A stretch of DNA of 64,000 bases from Lysobacter sp. K5869 (GCF_018847975.1 NZ_CP072597.1:2519001-2583000), one strand, 5' to 3'. Positions 44,362-63,175 are shown, counted from the stretch's first letter. Notes: generated by a model not told the origin, from the letters alone. Made by a program: numbers and translations.

Positions 44362-45021
44362 ATGTCCGAACACATCATCAAGGCCACTGGCCGCAAGGTC
44401 GAAGGGAAGGGTGCGAGCCGCCGCCTTCGTCATGCCGCCAACATCCCGGCCATCATCTACGGCGGCGCCGCCGCTCCGCAGCCGATCCAGCTCGACCACG
44501 AGAAGATCTGGCTGGCCAGCCAGCACGAGTGGTTCTACTCCTCGATCCTGAGCCTGGACGTCGACGGCAAGGTCGAGCAGGTCCTCCTGCGCGACATGCA
44601 GCGCCACCCGTTCAAGCAGATCATCATGCACCTGGACTTCCAGCGCGTGGACGCCAACCAGGCGCTGCGCGTGGCCGTGCCGCTGCACTTCCTCAACGAA
44701 GACAAGTCGCCGGCCGGCAAGTCCGCCGACGTCGTGGTCACCCACGAGCTCAACGAAGTCGAAGTGTCCTGCCTGCCGAAGGACCTGCCGGAGTTCATCG
44801 AGATCGACCTGTCGGGCCTGAAGGTCGGCGACATCGTCCACCTGTCGGAGCTCAAGCTGCCGAAGGGCGTCGAGATCCCCGAGCTGAAGCTGGGCAAGGA
44901 ACACGACGTCGCCGTCGTGATCGCCAAGCACGGCAAGGAAGAGGCCGAGTCGACCGAGGACGCGCCCGCCGCGGACGTGCCGGCCGCCAAGGTCTCGAAG
45001 AAGGACGAAGACAAGAAGTGA
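44362..45021 (+). CDS. rplY: 50S ribosomal protein L25/Ctc
   Basis: 219 residues, so the long form with an N-terminal L25 5S-rRNA-binding domain (about 1-95, with GKGASRRLRHAANIPAIIYG) and a C-terminal CTC beta domain (about 100-190). It ends in an Ala/Glu/Lys-rich tail. It binds 5S rRNA in the large subunit. It precedes pth by 59 nt. Confidence 0.95.
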   Translation: MSEHIIKATGRKVEGKGASRRLRHAANIPAIIYGGAAAPQPIQLDHEKIWLASQHEWFYSSILSLDVDGKVEQVLLRDMQRHPFKQIIMHLDFQRVDANQALRVAVPLHFLNEDKSPAGKSADVVVTHELNEVEVSCLPKDLPEFIEIDLSGLKVGDIVHLSELKLPKGVEIPELKLGKEHDVAVVIAKHGKEEAESTEDAPAADVPAAKVSKKDEDKK

Positions 45022-45080
45022 TCGCCGGCCGGCGCGCCGTAGCCGGCGCGCCGGTCCGCGTTTGCGGACTGTCTTAGTTC

Positions 45081-45659
45081 ATGGCGGGACTGCGCCTGAT
45101 CGTCGGCCTGGGCAACCCCGGCGCCGAATACACCCGGACCCGGCACAATGCCGGGTTCTGGTTTGTGGACGCCCTGAACGACAAGTTCGGCGGCCGTTTC
45201 GGCCTGGAATCCAAGCTGTTCGGCGAGACCTCGAAGATCGAGATCGCCGGCAAGCCGGTGTGGCTGCTCAAGCCCGCCACCTTCATGAACCTCTCCGGCA
45301 AGTCGGTCACCGCCGCGCTGCGCTACTGGAAGATCGAGCCCGAGGAGGCGCTGCTCGCGCACGACGAGCTCGACCTCGCGCCCGGCACCGCCCGGCTCAA
45401 GTTCGACGGCGGCCACGGCGGCCAGAACGGTTTGCGCGACACCATCCAACTGCTCGGCCACGGCAAGTTCCACCGCCTGCGCCTGGGCATCGGCCACCCC
45501 GGCCACAAGGACAAAGTCACCCCGTGGGTGCTCGGCCGTCCCGGCAAGGACGACGAGGCCACGATCCTGCGCGCCATCGACGACGCCATCGATGTGATGC
45601 CGTTGGCGGTGCAGGGCAATTTCATGGATGCGATGACGCGGTTGCATACCGCGAAGTGA
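45081..45659 (+). CDS. pth: Peptidyl-tRNA hydrolase
   Basis: 192 residues. Motifs [20 protein letters not shown] with catalytic His22, [12 protein letters not shown] and [11 protein letters not shown], and [11 protein letters not shown]. It releases tRNA from peptidyl-tRNA dropped off ribosomes. The order rplY-pth-ychF is conserved in the group. Confidence 0.97.
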   Translation: MAGLRLIVGLGNPGAEYTRTRHNAGFWFVDALNDKFGGRFGLESKLFGETSKIEIAGKPVWLLKPATFMNLSGKSVTAALRYWKIEPEEALLAHDELDLAPGTARLKFDGGHGGQNGLRDTIQLLGHGKFHRLRLGIGHPGHKDKVTPWVLGRPGKDDEATILRAIDDAIDVMPLAVQGNFMDAMTRLHTAK

Positions 45660-45661
45660 AG

Positions 45662-45822
45662 CGAAAGCGGGAATGGGAAGCGGGGAGCGGGGACTGCCAG
45701 TTCGCCGCGCCACGATTTCCGGCCTCGCGCGAAAGATTCTTTGGCGGGAGCTGCGAGCTCGCAGCGATACGCGCGGTTCGGTGCGCAGCTCCCATTCCCT
45801 GTTCCCCATTCCCTATTCCCGG
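45662..45822. repeat. Purine/pyrimidine inverted-repeat gap between pth and ychF
   Basis: Left arm GCGGGAATGGGAAGCGGGG, right arm CCCATTCCCTGTTCCCCATT; the centre contains no gene. Same class as the prs-flanking elements. Confidence 0.7.
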
Positions 45823-45833
45823 ATCTCCTCCTC

Positions 45834-46925
45834 ATGGGCATCAAATGCGGCATCGTCGGCCTGCCTAACGTCGGCAAGTCGACCCTGTTCAACGCGCTGA
45901 CCAAGGCGGGCATCGCCGCGGCCAACTTCCCGTTCTGCACGATCGAGCCGAACGTCGGCGCGGTGCCGGTGCCGGATCCGCGCCTCAATGCGCTGGCCGA
46001 GATCGTCAAGCCGCAGAAGCTGATCCCGACCGCGGTCGAGTTCGTCGACATCGCCGGCCTGGTCGCCGGCGCGGCCAGCGGGCAGGGCCTGGGCAACAAG
46101 TTCCTGGCGCATATCCGCGAGGTCGACGCGATCACTCACGTGGTGCGCTGCTTCGAGCACCCGGACATCATTCACGTCAACAACAAGGTCGACCCGATCG
46201 CCGATATCGAGACCATCGATACCGAGCTGGCGCTGGCCGACCTGGAGAGCGTCGAGAAGGCTTACCAGCGCGCCGAGCGCTCGGCCAAGACCGGCGACAA
46301 GGAAGCGATCGTGCGTAAGGAGGTCCTCGACCGCGTGCGCAAGGGCCTCGACGCCGGCACCCCGGCGCGCGCGCTGAACCTGTCGGACGACGACAAGGCC
46401 GCGCTGCGCGACCTGTTCCTGCTGACGCTCAAGCCGGTCATGTATGTCGCCAACGTGCTCGAGGACGGCTTCGAGAACAATCCGCACCTCGACGCCGTGC
46501 GCGCCCGCGCCGTGGCCGAGGGCGCCCAGGTGGTGCCGGTGTCGGCGGCGATCGAAGAAGAGCTCAGCCAGCTCGACGACGCCGACCGCGACACCTTCCT
46601 GGCCGACCTGGGCCTGGACGAGCCGGGTCTGAACCGCCTGATCCGCGCCGGTTACGCGCTGCTCGGCCTGCAGACCTATTTCACCGCCGGGGTGAAGGAA
46701 GTGCGCGCCTGGACGGTCAAGGCCGGTTCGACCGCGCCGCAGGCCGCCGCGGTGATCCACACCGACTTCGAGAAGGGCTTCATCCGCGCCGAAACCATCG
46801 CTTACGACGATTTCATCAAGTACAAGGGCGAGTCCGGCGCCCGCGACGCCGGCCGTCTGCGCCTGGAAGGCAAGGAATATCGCGTCCAGGAAGGCGATGT
46901 GTTGCACTTCCGGTTCAATGTTTGA
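45834..46925 (+). CDS. ychF: Redox-regulated ATPase YchF
   Basis: 363 residues from ATG 45834 ([17 protein letters not shown]), the same length as the E. coli protein. G1 GLPNVGKST; the G4 region reads [13 protein letters not shown] instead of NKxD, the YchF/OLA1 signature for ATP preference. The C-terminal TGS-like domain carries [16 protein letters not shown]. It associates with ribosomes and stress responses. An in-frame upstream stretch is repeat DNA and not part of the gene. Confidence 0.96.
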   Translation: MGIKCGIVGLPNVGKSTLFNALTKAGIAAANFPFCTIEPNVGAVPVPDPRLNALAEIVKPQKLIPTAVEFVDIAGLVAGAASGQGLGNKFLAHIREVDAITHVVRCFEHPDIIHVNNKVDPIADIETIDTELALADLESVEKAYQRAERSAKTGDKEAIVRKEVLDRVRKGLDAGTPARALNLSDDDKAALRDLFLLTLKPVMYVANVLEDGFENNPHLDAVRARAVAEGAQVVPVSAAIEEELSQLDDADRDTFLADLGLDEPGLNRLIRAGYALLGLQTYFTAGVKEVRAWTVKAGSTAPQAAAVIHTDFEKGFIRAETIAYDDFIKYKGESGARDAGRLRLEGKEYRVQEGDVLHFRFNV

Positions 46926-47009
46926 GTAGACTACGCGGCCCCGCTGTCCGCGCCTGAGCGCGCCGGCGGCGGGGGCGAAAAAAATCCCGAAAGTTTTTGT
47001 GAAAGTGCG

Positions 47010-47038
47010 TTGACAAGCTGAAGATCGCACTTCAAAAT
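47010..47038 (+). promoter_or_regulatory. Promoter of the tRNA-Tyr/Gly/Thr-tuf unit
   Basis: TTGACA at 47010-47015, 17-nt spacer, CAAAAT at 47033-47038. The discriminator that follows is GC-rich (ACGGGC), the pattern of promoters under stringent control. Confidence 0.75.
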
Positions 47039-47050
47039 TACGGGCTCTTC

Positions 47051-47136
47051 GGAGGGATACCCAAGCGGCCAACGGGGGCAGACTGTAAATCTGCTGGCTT
47101 ACGCCTTCGGTGGTTCGAATCCACCTCCCTCCACCA
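47051..47136 (+). tRNA. tRNA-Tyr (GTA)
   Basis: 86 nt with a long variable arm and encoded CCA. Acceptor GGAGGGA/TCCCTCC; anticodon GTA at 47085-47087. First of three tRNAs before tuf. Confidence 0.96.
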
Positions 47137-47228
47137 GATTGGCCGGTGCGACGATCAGCTTCACCGATACGGCGCAAGGGCAGAGCGGTAAAGTTTCAAG
47201 TTCCAACGCTGTAATGGCTGCACGCGGC

Positions 47229-47302
<74 letters not shown>

Positions 47303-47337
47303 TTGAACGCAGTCTTCCAGCGCGGCAAAAAAGTTTC

Positions 47338-47413
47338 GCTCACGTAGCTCAGTCGGTAGAGCACCTCCTTGGTAAGGAGGAGGTCGAAGGTTCGATTCCT
47401 TTCGTGAGCACCA
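47338..47413 (+). tRNA. tRNA-Thr (GGT)
   Basis: 76 nt with encoded CCA. Acceptor GCTCACG/CGTGAGC; anticodon GGT at 47371-47373. It ends 71 nt before tuf. Confidence 0.96.
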
Positions 47414-47484
47414 TCTCCAAGCAGTACCGGCTGCTTTACCAACAGCCAACGCGACACACAGACCAAACACGAGAAGCGATAGCC

Positions 47485-48675
47485 ATGGCCAAGGGTAAGT
47501 TCGAGCGCACCAAGCCGCACGTGAACGTCGGCACGATCGGTCACGTCGACCACGGCAAGACCACGCTGACGGCCGCTCTGACCAAGGTCGGCGCCGAGCG
47601 TTTCGGTGGCGAGTTCAAGGCGTACGACGCGATCGACGCGGCGCCGGAAGAGAAGGCTCGCGGCATCACGATTTCGACCGCTCACGTCGAATACGAAAGC
47701 CCGAACCGTCACTACGCCCACGTGGACTGCCCGGGCCACGCCGACTACGTGAAGAACATGATCACGGGTGCGGCGCAGATGGACGGCGCGATCCTGGTGT
47801 GCTCGGCCGCTGACGGCCCGATGCCGCAGACCCGCGAACACATCCTGCTGTCGCGTCAGGTCGGCGTGCCGTACATCGTCGTGTTCCTGAACAAGGCCGA
47901 CATGGTGGACGACGCCGAGCTGCTCGAGCTGGTCGAGATGGAAGTGCGCGAGCTGCTGAGCAAGTACGAGTTCCCGGGCGACGACACCCCGATCATCCAC
48001 GGCTCGGCCCGTCTGGCGCTGGAAGGCGACCAGTCGGACATCGGCGTGCCGGCGATCATCAAGCTGGTGGAAGCGCTGGACACCTTCATTCCGGAGCCGG
48101 AGCGCGCGATCGACAAGCCGTTCCTGATGCCGGTGGAAGACGTGTTCTCGATCTCGGGCCGCGGCACCGTGGTGACCGGCCGTATCGAGCGCGGCATCAT
48201 CAAGGTGGGCGACGAAATCGAAATCGTCGGTATCCGTCCGACCCAGAAGACCACCGTGACCGGCGTGGAAATGTTCCGCAAGCTGCTGGATCAGGGCCAG
48301 GCGGGCGACAACGCGGGTCTGCTGCTGCGCGGCACCAAGCGTGACGACGTGGAGCGCGGCCAGGTGCTGGCCAAGCCGGGTTCGATCACCCCGCACACCG
48401 AGTTCGAGGGCGAGGTGTACGTGCTGTCGAAGGACGAAGGCGGCCGTCATACCCCGTTCTTCAAGGGCTACCGTCCGCAGTTCTACTTCCGCACCACCGA
48501 CATCACCGGCGCGTGCCAGCTGCCGGAAGGCGTCGAGATGGTGATGCCGGGCGACAACGTGAAGATGGCGGTGACGCTGATCAACCCGGTCGCGATGGAC
48601 GAAGGCCTGCGCTTCGCGATCCGCGAAGGCGGCCGTACCGTCGGCGCCGGCGTGGTGTCGAAGATCCTAAAGTAA
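47485..48675 (+). CDS. tuf: Elongation factor Tu
   Basis: 396 residues from ATG 47485 ([20 protein letters not shown]). GTP site GHVDHGKT at 19-26, DCPGHADYV, and NKADMVDD. It delivers aminoacyl-tRNA to the ribosome. It is transcribed after three tRNAs, as in other gammaproteobacteria. A second tuf copy would be expected downstream of fusA, beyond the window. Confidence 0.98.
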   Translation: MAKGKFERTKPHVNVGTIGHVDHGKTTLTAALTKVGAERFGGEFKAYDAIDAAPEEKARGITISTAHVEYESPNRHYAHVDCPGHADYVKNMITGAAQMDGAILVCSAADGPMPQTREHILLSRQVGVPYIVVFLNKADMVDDAELLELVEMEVRELLSKYEFPGDDTPIIHGSARLALEGDQSDIGVPAIIKLVEALDTFIPEPERAIDKPFLMPVEDVFSISGRGTVVTGRIERGIIKVGDEIEIVGIRPTQKTTVTGVEMFRKLLDQGQAGDNAGLLLRGTKRDDVERGQVLAKPGSITPHTEFEGEVYVLSKDEGGRHTPFFKGYRPQFYFRTTDITGACQLPEGVEMVMPGDNVKMAVTLINPVAMDEGLRFAIREGGRTVGAGVVSKILK

Positions 48676-48723
48676 TCGCTGTAACCTCGCGGCGGCCGCC
48701 AAGGTCGCCGCAAGGCCGCGAAC

Positions 48724-48757
48724 GGCGGGCCGGCCACCCGGTCCGCCTTCGTTATTT
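48724..48757 (+). terminator. Probable terminator after tuf
   Basis: GGCGG-G-CCGG stem with a CCAC loop and CCGG-T-CCGCC, followed by a weak T-rich stretch (TTCGTTATTT). Confidence 0.65.
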
Positions 48758-48868
48758 AGGGCGCCCGAACACCGCAGGTGTTTCGCGGCGACCGGTTTTC
48801 GAAGACAATGGCCGGCCGGCGGTCCAGCCCCTTGAAGGGCGCCGATCCGGACCCGAGATTTCAGACGT

Positions 48869-48944
<76 letters not shown>

Positions 48945-49040
48945 CTTACACCGAGCCGGCTCGGACGACCCGGCGACTGGCAAGCCATTGAAAGGGCCGC
49001 GCAGGGATGGGCGGGCTTTCGCGAGGGAATCGCCCCGAGA

Positions 49041-49424
49041 ATGAACAGCAAGGCCGAACACCACAAATCCAGCGGCGGCAGCGCCGGCGATCTCGTCAAG
49101 TACGTCGTGGCCCTGTTGCTGGCCGCCGGCGGTGTGTTCGCCTACATCTGGTTCGAGAATTGGAGCGGCCCGCTGCGTGCGGGCGTCGTCGTTGCCGGCC
49201 TGATCGCCGGTGCCGCCGTGTTCATGCTCTCGGCCAAGGGCATCCAGACCCGCGAATTCCTGTCCGAATCGCGCTTCGAACTGCGCAAGGTGGTTTGGCC
49301 GACCCGCGAGGAAGCGCTGAAGACCACTTGGGTCGTCATGATCGCGGTGCTGATCCTGAGCCTGATCCTGTCGGGTTTCGACTGGATCATCCAGGCGGCG
49401 GTCAAGTTCCTGCTGGCGCGCTGA
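49041..49424 (+). CDS. secE: Preprotein translocase subunit SecE
   Basis: 127 residues from ATG 49041, with three membrane segments as in the E. coli type. The conserved cytoplasmic segment [18 protein letters not shown] precedes the last membrane helix. Part of the SecYEG channel in the inner membrane. nusG follows after 13 nt. Confidence 0.96.
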   Translation: MNSKAEHHKSSGGSAGDLVKYVVALLLAAGGVFAYIWFENWSGPLRAGVVVAGLIAGAAVFMLSAKGIQTREFLSESRFELRKVVWPTREEALKTTWVVMIAVLILSLILSGFDWIIQAAVKFLLAR

Positions 49425-49437
49425 GGACGCTGAGGAG

Positions 49438-50022
49438 ATGACCGATTTGAATACGCAAGAAAACAAGCGCTGGTACGTGGTCCACGCCTACTCGGGCTTC
49501 GAGAAGTCGGTGGCCCAGGCCCTGCGCGACCGCATCGTCCGCTTCGAGATGACCGACCGCTTCGGCGAAGTCCTGGTCCCGACCGAAGAGATCGTGGAAA
49601 TGCGTTCCGGCCAGAAGCGCCGTTCCGAGCGCAAGTTCTTCCCGGGCTACGTCCTGGTCCAGATCGCCACTCACGACGAGGCGGGCATTCCCCGCATCGA
49701 CAGCGAGAGCTGGCATCTGATCAAGGAAACCCCGAAGGTGATGGGCTTCATCGGCGGCACCGCCGACCGCCCGCTGCCGATCCAGGACGCCGAGGCCGAC
49801 CGTATCCTGCAGCGCGTTCAGGAAGGCGTCGAGAAGCCGCGCCCCAAGGTGCTGTTCGAGCCGGGCGAAATGGTCCGGGTCATCGACGGCCCGTTCGTCG
49901 ACTTCAACGGCGTGGTCGAAGAGATCAACTACGAAAAGAGCCGCCTGCGCGTCGCGGTGCTCATTTTCGGCCGCTCGACCCCGGTCGAGCTGGAATTCGG
50001 TCAGGTCGAAAAGGCCACCTGA
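49438..50022 (+). CDS. nusG: Transcription termination/antitermination protein NusG
   Basis: 194 residues. NGN domain [19 protein letters not shown] and [11 protein letters not shown]-terminal KOW domain [19 protein letters not shown]. It binds RNA polymerase and couples to Rho or ribosomes. It is co-transcribed with secE. Confidence 0.97.
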   Translation: MTDLNTQENKRWYVVHAYSGFEKSVAQALRDRIVRFEMTDRFGEVLVPTEEIVEMRSGQKRRSERKFFPGYVLVQIATHDEAGIPRIDSESWHLIKETPKVMGFIGGTADRPLPIQDAEADRILQRVQEGVEKPRPKVLFEPGEMVRVIDGPFVDFNGVVEEINYEKSRLRVAVLIFGRSTPVELEFGQVEKAT

Positions 50023-50080
50023 GCCGGGCGGGGCGCCCGGTCCGGCCCCGCGGTCGGCCCGCCCACATCGCCTGAAAACC

Positions 50081-50089
50081 TGATATAGT
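50081..50089 (+). promoter_or_regulatory. Extended -10 promoter for rplKA
   Basis: TG-A-TATAGT, an extended -10 element with no convincing -35. It lies 174 nt before rplK and just ahead of a leader hairpin. Confidence 0.6.
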
Positions 50090-50127
50090 GTGCGGCTCGC
50101 TGCCCGGCAGGGTAGCAGCCACAACCG

Positions 50128-50164
50128 ACCAGCCGCCCCGGAGCACTCCCCGGGCGGCTGTTCG
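50128..50164 (+). ncRNA. Leader hairpin before rplK
   Basis: CAGCCGCCC arm pairs with GGGCGGCTG across a short loop. It is located in the leader where ribosomal protein L1 controls the L11 operon in other bacteria; the same use here is inferred. Confidence 0.5.
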
Positions 50165-50254
50165 CGCGAGAGAAAACGCGATGCCGGAACGCGCGATTTC
50201 CGGCCCGATGGGGAGCCTGCGGTCTAAAGGCGCTAGCACCCGGAGAGCACATCA

Positions 50255-50683
50255 ATGGCAAAGAAAGTAGTCGGCTACATCAAGCTGCAGGTCAAGGCCG
50301 GTCAGGCCAACCCCTCGCCGCCGGTCGGTCCTGCGCTGGGTCAGCGCGGCCTGAACATCATGGAGTTCTGCAAGGCGTTCAACGCCGCGACCTCCAAGCT
50401 CGAGCCGGGTCTGCCGACCCCGGTCATCATCACGGCCTACTCGGACCGTACCTTCACCTTCGTCACCAAGTCGACCCCGGCTTCGGTGCTGCTGAAGAAG
50501 GCTGCCGGCATCACCTCCGGCTCCAAGCGCCCGAACACCGACAAGGTGGGCAAGGTCACCCGCGCCCAGCTGGAAGCCATCGCCAAGCAGAAGGAAGCCG
50601 ACCTGACGGCGGCCGACCTGGATGCGGCGGTGAAGACGATCGCGGGCTCGGCCCGCAGCATGGGCCTGGTGGTGGAGGGTTAA
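50255..50683 (+). CDS. rplK: 50S ribosomal protein L11
   Basis: 142 residues. N-terminal [20 protein letters not shown] and the C-terminal rRNA-binding [14 protein letters not shown]. Part of the GTPase-associated centre. rplA follows after 3 nt. Confidence 0.98.
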   Translation: MAKKVVGYIKLQVKAGQANPSPPVGPALGQRGLNIMEFCKAFNAATSKLEPGLPTPVIITAYSDRTFTFVTKSTPASVLLKKAAGITSGSKRPNTDKVGKVTRAQLEAIAKQKEADLTAADLDAAVKTIAGSARSMGLVVEG

Positions 50684-50686
50684 GAC

Positions 50687-51385
50687 ATGGCAATGACTAA
50701 GCGCGAAAAGGCCATCAAGGCCGCCGTGGTTCCGGGTAAGGCTTACGCTTTCGACGAAGCCGTCAAGATCGTCAAGAACGCCACCAAGGCCAAGTTCGTC
50801 GAATCCGTCGACGTCTCCGTCCGTCTGGGCGTGGACGCGAAGAAGTCCGACCAGCAGGTGCGCGGCTCGACCGTGCTGCCGGCCGGTACCGGCAAGACCG
50901 TGCGCGTGGCGGTGTTCGCCCCCGCCGGCGCCAAGGCCGACGAGGCCCTGGCCGCGGGCGCCGAGGCCGTCGGTATGGACGATCTGGCCGAGAAGATGCA
51001 GGCCGGCGACCTGAACTACGACGTGGTCATCGCCACCCCGGACGCGATGCGCGTCGTCGGTAAGCTCGGTCAGGTGCTGGGCCCGCGCGGCCTGATGCCG
51101 AACCCGAAGGTCGGCACCGTCTCCCCGAACCCGGGCGAAGCGGTCAAGAACGCCAAGGGCGGTCAGGTGCGTTACCGCACCGACAAGGCCGGCATCATCC
51201 ACTGCACCATCGGCAAGGTCTCGTTCGAAGACGGCTCGCTGAAGGACAACCTGCAGGCGCTGCTGCTCGACCTGATCAAGGCCAAGCCGGCCACCGCTAA
51301 GGGCCAGTACCTGCAGAAGGTCTCGATCAGCTCGACCATGGGTCCGGGCGTGATCGTCGATCAGGCTTCGCTGACGCTCAAGTAA
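50687..51385 (+). CDS. rplA: 50S ribosomal protein L1
   Basis: 232 residues with [15 protein letters not shown] signature ([16 protein letters not shown]). It forms the L1 stalk and usually represses its own operon by binding the leader mRNA. Tightly coupled to rplK. Confidence 0.98.
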   Translation: MAMTKREKAIKAAVVPGKAYAFDEAVKIVKNATKAKFVESVDVSVRLGVDAKKSDQQVRGSTVLPAGTGKTVRVAVFAPAGAKADEALAAGAEAVGMDDLAEKMQAGDLNYDVVIATPDAMRVVGKLGQVLGPRGLMPNPKVGTVSPNPGEAVKNAKGGQVRYRTDKAGIIHCTIGKVSFEDGSLKDNLQALLLDLIKAKPATAKGQYLQKVSISSTMGPGVIVDQASLTLK

Positions 51386-51398
51386 TCGAATCACAGGA

Positions 51399-51476
51399 GT
51401 GAGCGAAGAGAACCGAGGAGTGAGCGAACAGCCGCATTCGCTCTTACTCGTTTCTCGCTTCTCTCAACTCGCTCCT
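51399..51476. repeat. Inverted repeat of the GAGTGAGCGAA type after rplA
   Basis: Left arm has two copies of GGAGTGAGCGAA, right arm the complementary TTCGCTC and CTCGCTTCTCTC stretches. Same purine/pyrimidine style as the elements near prs. Confidence 0.65.
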
Positions 51477-51519
51477 AGCTTTTTGAGGGCATCGCCGAGG
51501 GTCGCCCCGACGCGATAGC

Positions 51520-51873
51520 CGTCAAAGACCGCAGGCGCGGTCAGCGCATACCGACGACGGGCACGGAAGCTCGACACGGCAAGGAGTCGCCGTCGGTACA
51601 GCGGGATCGCTTAATTCGGACTCTTCGGAGCCGGGCCGGCGTAGATGGTGCCCCTGACTGAATTTTTTCAGGAAAGGCCACCACCCGGGATGCCTTCGGG
51701 CGTCCCCGGCGACAAGGACCGTCGCCGCCCAGGACCGCAAGCGGCAGGAGCCGCGAGCGGAGTCAATAAGGCTGGGAACCGAGTAAGGACGAGAACGGCG
51801 CAGCACCGGCGCAAGCCGCGGCCCCGCCATTCCCCCGTCCCCAATCCCCCTTCCCGGCTTTCGGAGGAGTGCA
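51520..51873 (+). ncRNA. rplJL leader (ribosomal protein L10 leader)
   Basis: The long gap before rplJ has TCAAAGACCGCAGGCGCGG, the arms CCGACGACGG and CGCCGTCGG, and a GGGATGCC-TTCG-GGCGTCCC hairpin (51687-51706). The position and the GACCGCAGG stretch fit the known L10 leader, by which L10/L7-L12 represses translation. The exact ends are not defined. Confidence 0.65.
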
Positions 51874-52407
51874 ATGGCTCTCAATCTGTCTCAGAAGCAA
51901 GAAGTAGTCGCCGAGCTGGCAGAAGTCGCCGCGAAGGCCCACTCCTTGGTTGCAGCCGAGTACGCGGGCATCACGGTCGGTCAGCTGACCGCGATGCGCA
52001 AGAAGGCTCGCGAAACCGGTGTGTACTTGCGTGTCGTCAAGAACACCCTGGCCTCGCGCGCCGTCGCCGGTACCGAATTCGAGTGCGTCCAAGACAAGCT
52101 CGTCGGTCCGCTGCTGTACGCGTTCTCGGTGGACGAACCCGGCGCCGCCGGCCGTCTGATCAAGGAATTCGCCAAGGGCAACGACAAGCTCAAGGCTCAG
52201 GTCGTCGCCGTGGGCGGTCAGGTTTATCCGGCCAGCCACGTCGAAGTCCTCGCCTCGCTGCCGACCCTCGACCAGGCCCTGGCCATGCTGGCCCGCGTCC
52301 TGTCCGAACCCGCCGCGATGTTCGCCCGCGCCGTCAAGGCCGTGGCCGACCAGCAGGGCGGCGGCGAAGTCGCAGCCGAAGCTCCGGCCGAAGCCGAACC
52401 GGCGTAA
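51874..52407 (+). CDS. rplJ: 50S ribosomal protein L10
   Basis: 177 residues. N-terminal rRNA-binding domain ([40 protein letters not shown]) and a C-terminal helix that carries L7/L12 dimers. It starts after the leader and precedes rplL by 72 nt. Confidence 0.97.
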   Translation: MALNLSQKQEVVAELAEVAAKAHSLVAAEYAGITVGQLTAMRKKARETGVYLRVVKNTLASRAVAGTEFECVQDKLVGPLLYAFSVDEPGAAGRLIKEFAKGNDKLKAQVVAVGGQVYPASHVEVLASLPTLDQALAMLARVLSEPAAMFARAVKAVADQQGGGEVAAEAPAEAEPA

Positions 52408-52479
52408 TCGCCGCGTCGTCTTCGCGACCGCTTCACTGAACCCGATTCGTAAGATCAAATTTTCCTGAGGTTAAACACA

Positions 52480-52851
52480 ATGTCCCTGTCCAACGAACAG
52501 ATCGTCGACGCCATCGCCGAAAAGAGCTTGATGGAAGTCATGGAGCTGGTGCGCGCGATCGAAGAGAAGTTCGGCGTCTCCGCCGCCGCTCCGGTTGCCG
52601 TCGGCGTCGCCGCCGAAGCCGCCGCTCCGGTCGAAGAGCAGACCGAGTTCACCGTCGTCCTGAAGGCCGCCGGCGACAAGAAGGTCGAAGTCATTAAGGC
52701 CGTCCGCGCCATCACCGGCCTGGGTCTGAAGGAAGCCAAGGACCTGGTCGAAGGCGCTCCGCAGAACGTCAAGGAAGCCGTCTCCAAGGACGACGCTGCC
52801 AAGATGAAGAAGGACCTCGAAGCCGCTGGTGCGACCGTCGAAGTCAAGTAA
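52480..52851 (+). CDS. rplL: 50S ribosomal protein L7/L12
   Basis: 123 residues. N-terminal dimerisation helices, Ala/Val-rich hinge, and the C-terminal factor-binding domain with [20 protein letters not shown]. Forms the ribosomal stalk. Confidence 0.98.
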   Translation: MSLSNEQIVDAIAEKSLMEVMELVRAIEEKFGVSAAAPVAVGVAAEAAAPVEEQTEFTVVLKAAGDKKVEVIKAVRAITGLGLKEAKDLVEGAPQNVKEAVSKDDAAKMKKDLEAAGATVEVK

Positions 52852-52892
52852 GCCGTACTTGCGTCGCCGGTCTGTTTTGGCGACCAACCGAA

Positions 52893-52919
52893 GGCTGGGG
52901 GCGAGAGCCCCCGGCCTTT
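52893..52919 (+). terminator. Attenuator between rplL and rpoB
   Basis: 10-bp stem GGCTGGGGGC/GCCCCCGGCC with a GAGA loop and only three T. It fits the partial terminator known at this place in other bacteria. Confidence 0.75.
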
Positions 52920-53161
52920 GGCCGTTGTAGCGGGATCGCGCATTTCGGACCGATTCGAGGTTTTCCGGTCCGCGATCCCGTCGTGAGTTGTCAGTCGGAA
53001 GTAGCGGGAGAGGGCGTGCTGGTGCCGGCAATACCAGCGACTTCCCACTGGCAATTTTTGCTTTCAGTCATTAGTCCCCCGAACCGCGGACGCGCGGTTC
53101 GCCCGGAAGGCGGCCACGGCGGCCTTCCCGGCCCATTAGCTAATCGAGGCGGTAGCTCACC

Positions 53162-57325
<4,164 letters not shown>

Positions 57326-57327
57326 GG

Positions 57328-57417
57328 TAGGGGCAGGGAATGAAGGGAGCAGGGAATGAAGGGAATGGTTGCGCATCGCGCAGTCCCCTCAGTCCCTTGT
57401 TTCCCCTCTTTCCCGCC
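57328..57417. repeat. Purine/pyrimidine inverted repeat in the rpoB-rpoC gap
   Basis: Left arm with GGGAATGAAGGGAGCAGGGA, right arm with CCCTCAGTCCCTTGTTTCCC. It sits inside an otherwise tight operon. Confidence 0.7.
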
Positions 57418-57470
57418 CTCGTTTTTCCCCTCGCTTCTCCCCGCCGAATTCCTCCGATTGGAGTAAAGAA

Positions 57471-61700
<4,230 letters not shown>

Positions 61701-61764
61701 GCCGTTCGGGCTCCGGTCCGGCCGTCAGGTCGGGCCGGCGCCGGAAAACCGAGGTCGAAGACAG

Positions 61765-61793
61765 GGCGGGCAGCGATGCCCGCCTTGTTTTTT
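61765..61793 (+). terminator. Intrinsic terminator after rpoC
   Basis: 8-bp stem GGCGGGCA/TGCCCGCC, GCGA loop, then TTGTTTTTT. Confidence 0.93.
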
Positions 61794-61847
61794 GCCCGCG
61801 CATCGGCGTTTCGCCCGCGTGAACAGGGCGATGGCATCGGCGTGGGG

Positions 61848-61876
61848 CTGGCAAGTCTTGCAAAACATGCTAGACT
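61848..61876 (+). promoter_or_regulatory. Possible promoter for the rpsL leader RNA
   Basis: CTGGCA (61848-61853), 17-nt spacer, extended -10 TGC-TAGACT ending at 61876. Confidence 0.5.
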
Positions 61877-61888
61877 CGCGGATCGGAT

Positions 61889-61953
61889 TGGGCCCTATGG
61901 GTCGCATCCCAGATCACGAAATTAGGCACAAGGAGTGCCTAGTGTTCGGCCCA
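61889..61953 (+). ncRNA. Structured leader candidate (three-way junction) before rpsL
   Basis: Outer stem TGGGCC (61889-61894) with GGCCCA (61948-61953); second stem TGGG (61898-61901) with CCCA (61908-61911); third stem TAGGCAC (61923-61929) with GTGCCTA (61935-61941) around an AAGGA loop. The pairs nest as a three-way junction 193 nt before rpsL. Drawn by eye only. Confidence 0.45.
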
Positions 61954-62031
61954 GGGTAGGGCGGGATCATCGAATAAGGAAACGAAACTGCCGCCTCCGG
62001 GCGTCGGTTTCGCCTGTTCGCGCTGCCTGCG

Positions 62032-62061
62032 TTGACGGAAACGTTAAGCGCGGGCTATACT
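62032..62061 (+). promoter_or_regulatory. Promoter of the rpsL-rpsG-fusA unit
   Basis: TTGACG at 62032-62037, 18-nt spacer, TATACT at 62056-62061, 85 nt before rpsL. Confidence 0.75.
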
Positions 62062-62145
62062 TTTTCGTCTCGGCAGGTCGGGTGGTTTCGGCTTGCCGTT
62101 CGTTTCTCACGAAGCGGCCGCCCGGCCCTTAAACAAGAGTTCCAG

Positions 62146-62520
62146 ATGGCAACCATCAATCAGCTCGTCCGCAAGCCGCGGCAGGCGACCACGTACAAGA
62201 GCACCTCGCCGGCGCTCGCCAACTGCCCGCAGCGTCGCGGCGTCTGCACCCGCGTGTACACCACGACCCCGAAGAAGCCGAACTCGGCTCTGCGTAAGGT
62301 CGCCAAGGTGCGCCTGACCAACGGCTACGAAGTCATTTCGTACATCGGCGGCGAAGGCCACAACCTGCAGGAGCACTCGGTCGTGCTGATCCGCGGCGGT
62401 CGCGTCAAGGACCTGCCAGGCGTGCGTTACCACACCGTGCGCGGCTCGCTCGACGCCGCCGGCGTCGCCAAGCGCCGCCAGGGCCGTTCCAAGTACGGCG
62501 CCAAGCGTCCGAAGTCCTAA
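62146..62520 (+). CDS. rpsL: 30S ribosomal protein S12
   Basis: 124 residues. Lys43 ([13 protein letters not shown]) and Lys88 ([13 protein letters not shown]) are wild type, so no streptomycin-resistance change is seen. Decoding-centre protein; first gene of the str operon. Confidence 0.98.
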   Translation: MATINQLVRKPRQATTYKSTSPALANCPQRRGVCTRVYTTTPKKPNSALRKVAKVRLTNGYEVISYIGGEGHNLQEHSVVLIRGGRVKDLPGVRYHTVRGSLDAAGVAKRRQGRSKYGAKRPKS

Positions 62521-62600
62521 TCGCGTCGATGCCCGGCGCGCCCACGGCGCCGCCACCCGCAATCACGCACGTTCAAGAATCACGAGAATAGGTACGCACC

Positions 62601-63068
62601 ATGTCGCGTAAAGGCTCCGCCCCGCAGCGTTCGATCCTGCCCGATCCCAAGCACGGCAGCGAAACGATCGCGCGTTTCATCAATATGGTCATGCAGAGCG
62701 GCAAGAAGTCGGTCGCCGAGAAGATCGTCTACGGCGCGATGGACGTCATCGGCGAGAAGAATCCGAACGCCCTCGAGCTGGTCGAGAAGGCCCTGACCAA
62801 CGTCTCCCCGTCGGTCGAGGTGAAGTCCCGCCGCGTCGGCGGCGCCACCTACCAGGTGCCGGTCGAAGTGCGCTCCTCGCGCCGTATGGCCCTGGCGATG
62901 CGTTGGCTGATCGACTCCGCGCGCAAGCGCGGCGAGAGCTCGATGCCGCGCAAGCTGGCCGCCGAGCTGCTGGACGCTTCCGAGAACCGCGGTGCGGCGA
63001 TCAAGAAGCGCGAAGAGACTCATCGCATGGCGGAAGCGAACCGCGCGTTCGCTCACTACCGCTGGTGA
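62601..63068 (+). CDS. rpsG: 30S ribosomal protein S7
   Basis: 155 residues with N-terminal [18 protein letters not shown] and C-terminal [13 protein letters not shown]. Nucleates assembly of the 30S head. 80 nt after rpsL. Confidence 0.98.
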   Translation: MSRKGSAPQRSILPDPKHGSETIARFINMVMQSGKKSVAEKIVYGAMDVIGEKNPNALELVEKALTNVSPSVEVKSRRVGGATYQVPVEVRSSRRMALAMRWLIDSARKRGESSMPRKLAAELLDASENRGAAIKKREETHRMAEANRAFAHYRW

Positions 63069-63146
63069 TCTAGTCGCCCTGGCGACAGGGTCTTCGCAAC
63101 ATCCGCATGGGATGTTGCCGCGGCGGCACGACAGCCGCCTTGCGAA

Positions 63147-63175
63147 CCGGAGGCCGCCTAAAAGGCGGCGTCCGG
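63147..63175 (+). promoter_or_regulatory. Hairpin between rpsG and fusA
   Basis: GCCGCCT pairs with AGGCGGC and the flanking CCGGA with TCCGG across a GG mismatch. It has no T run, so an mRNA-stability or processing element is more likely than a terminator. A second hairpin (GCAACATCC-GCAT-GGGATGTTGC) lies just upstream. Confidence 0.45.

Noticed and set aside
62146..62520. Possible streptomycin or rifampicin resistance changes in rpsL or rpoB
   Set aside because: Lys43 and Lys88 of S12 and the rifampicin region of rpoB read as wild type.
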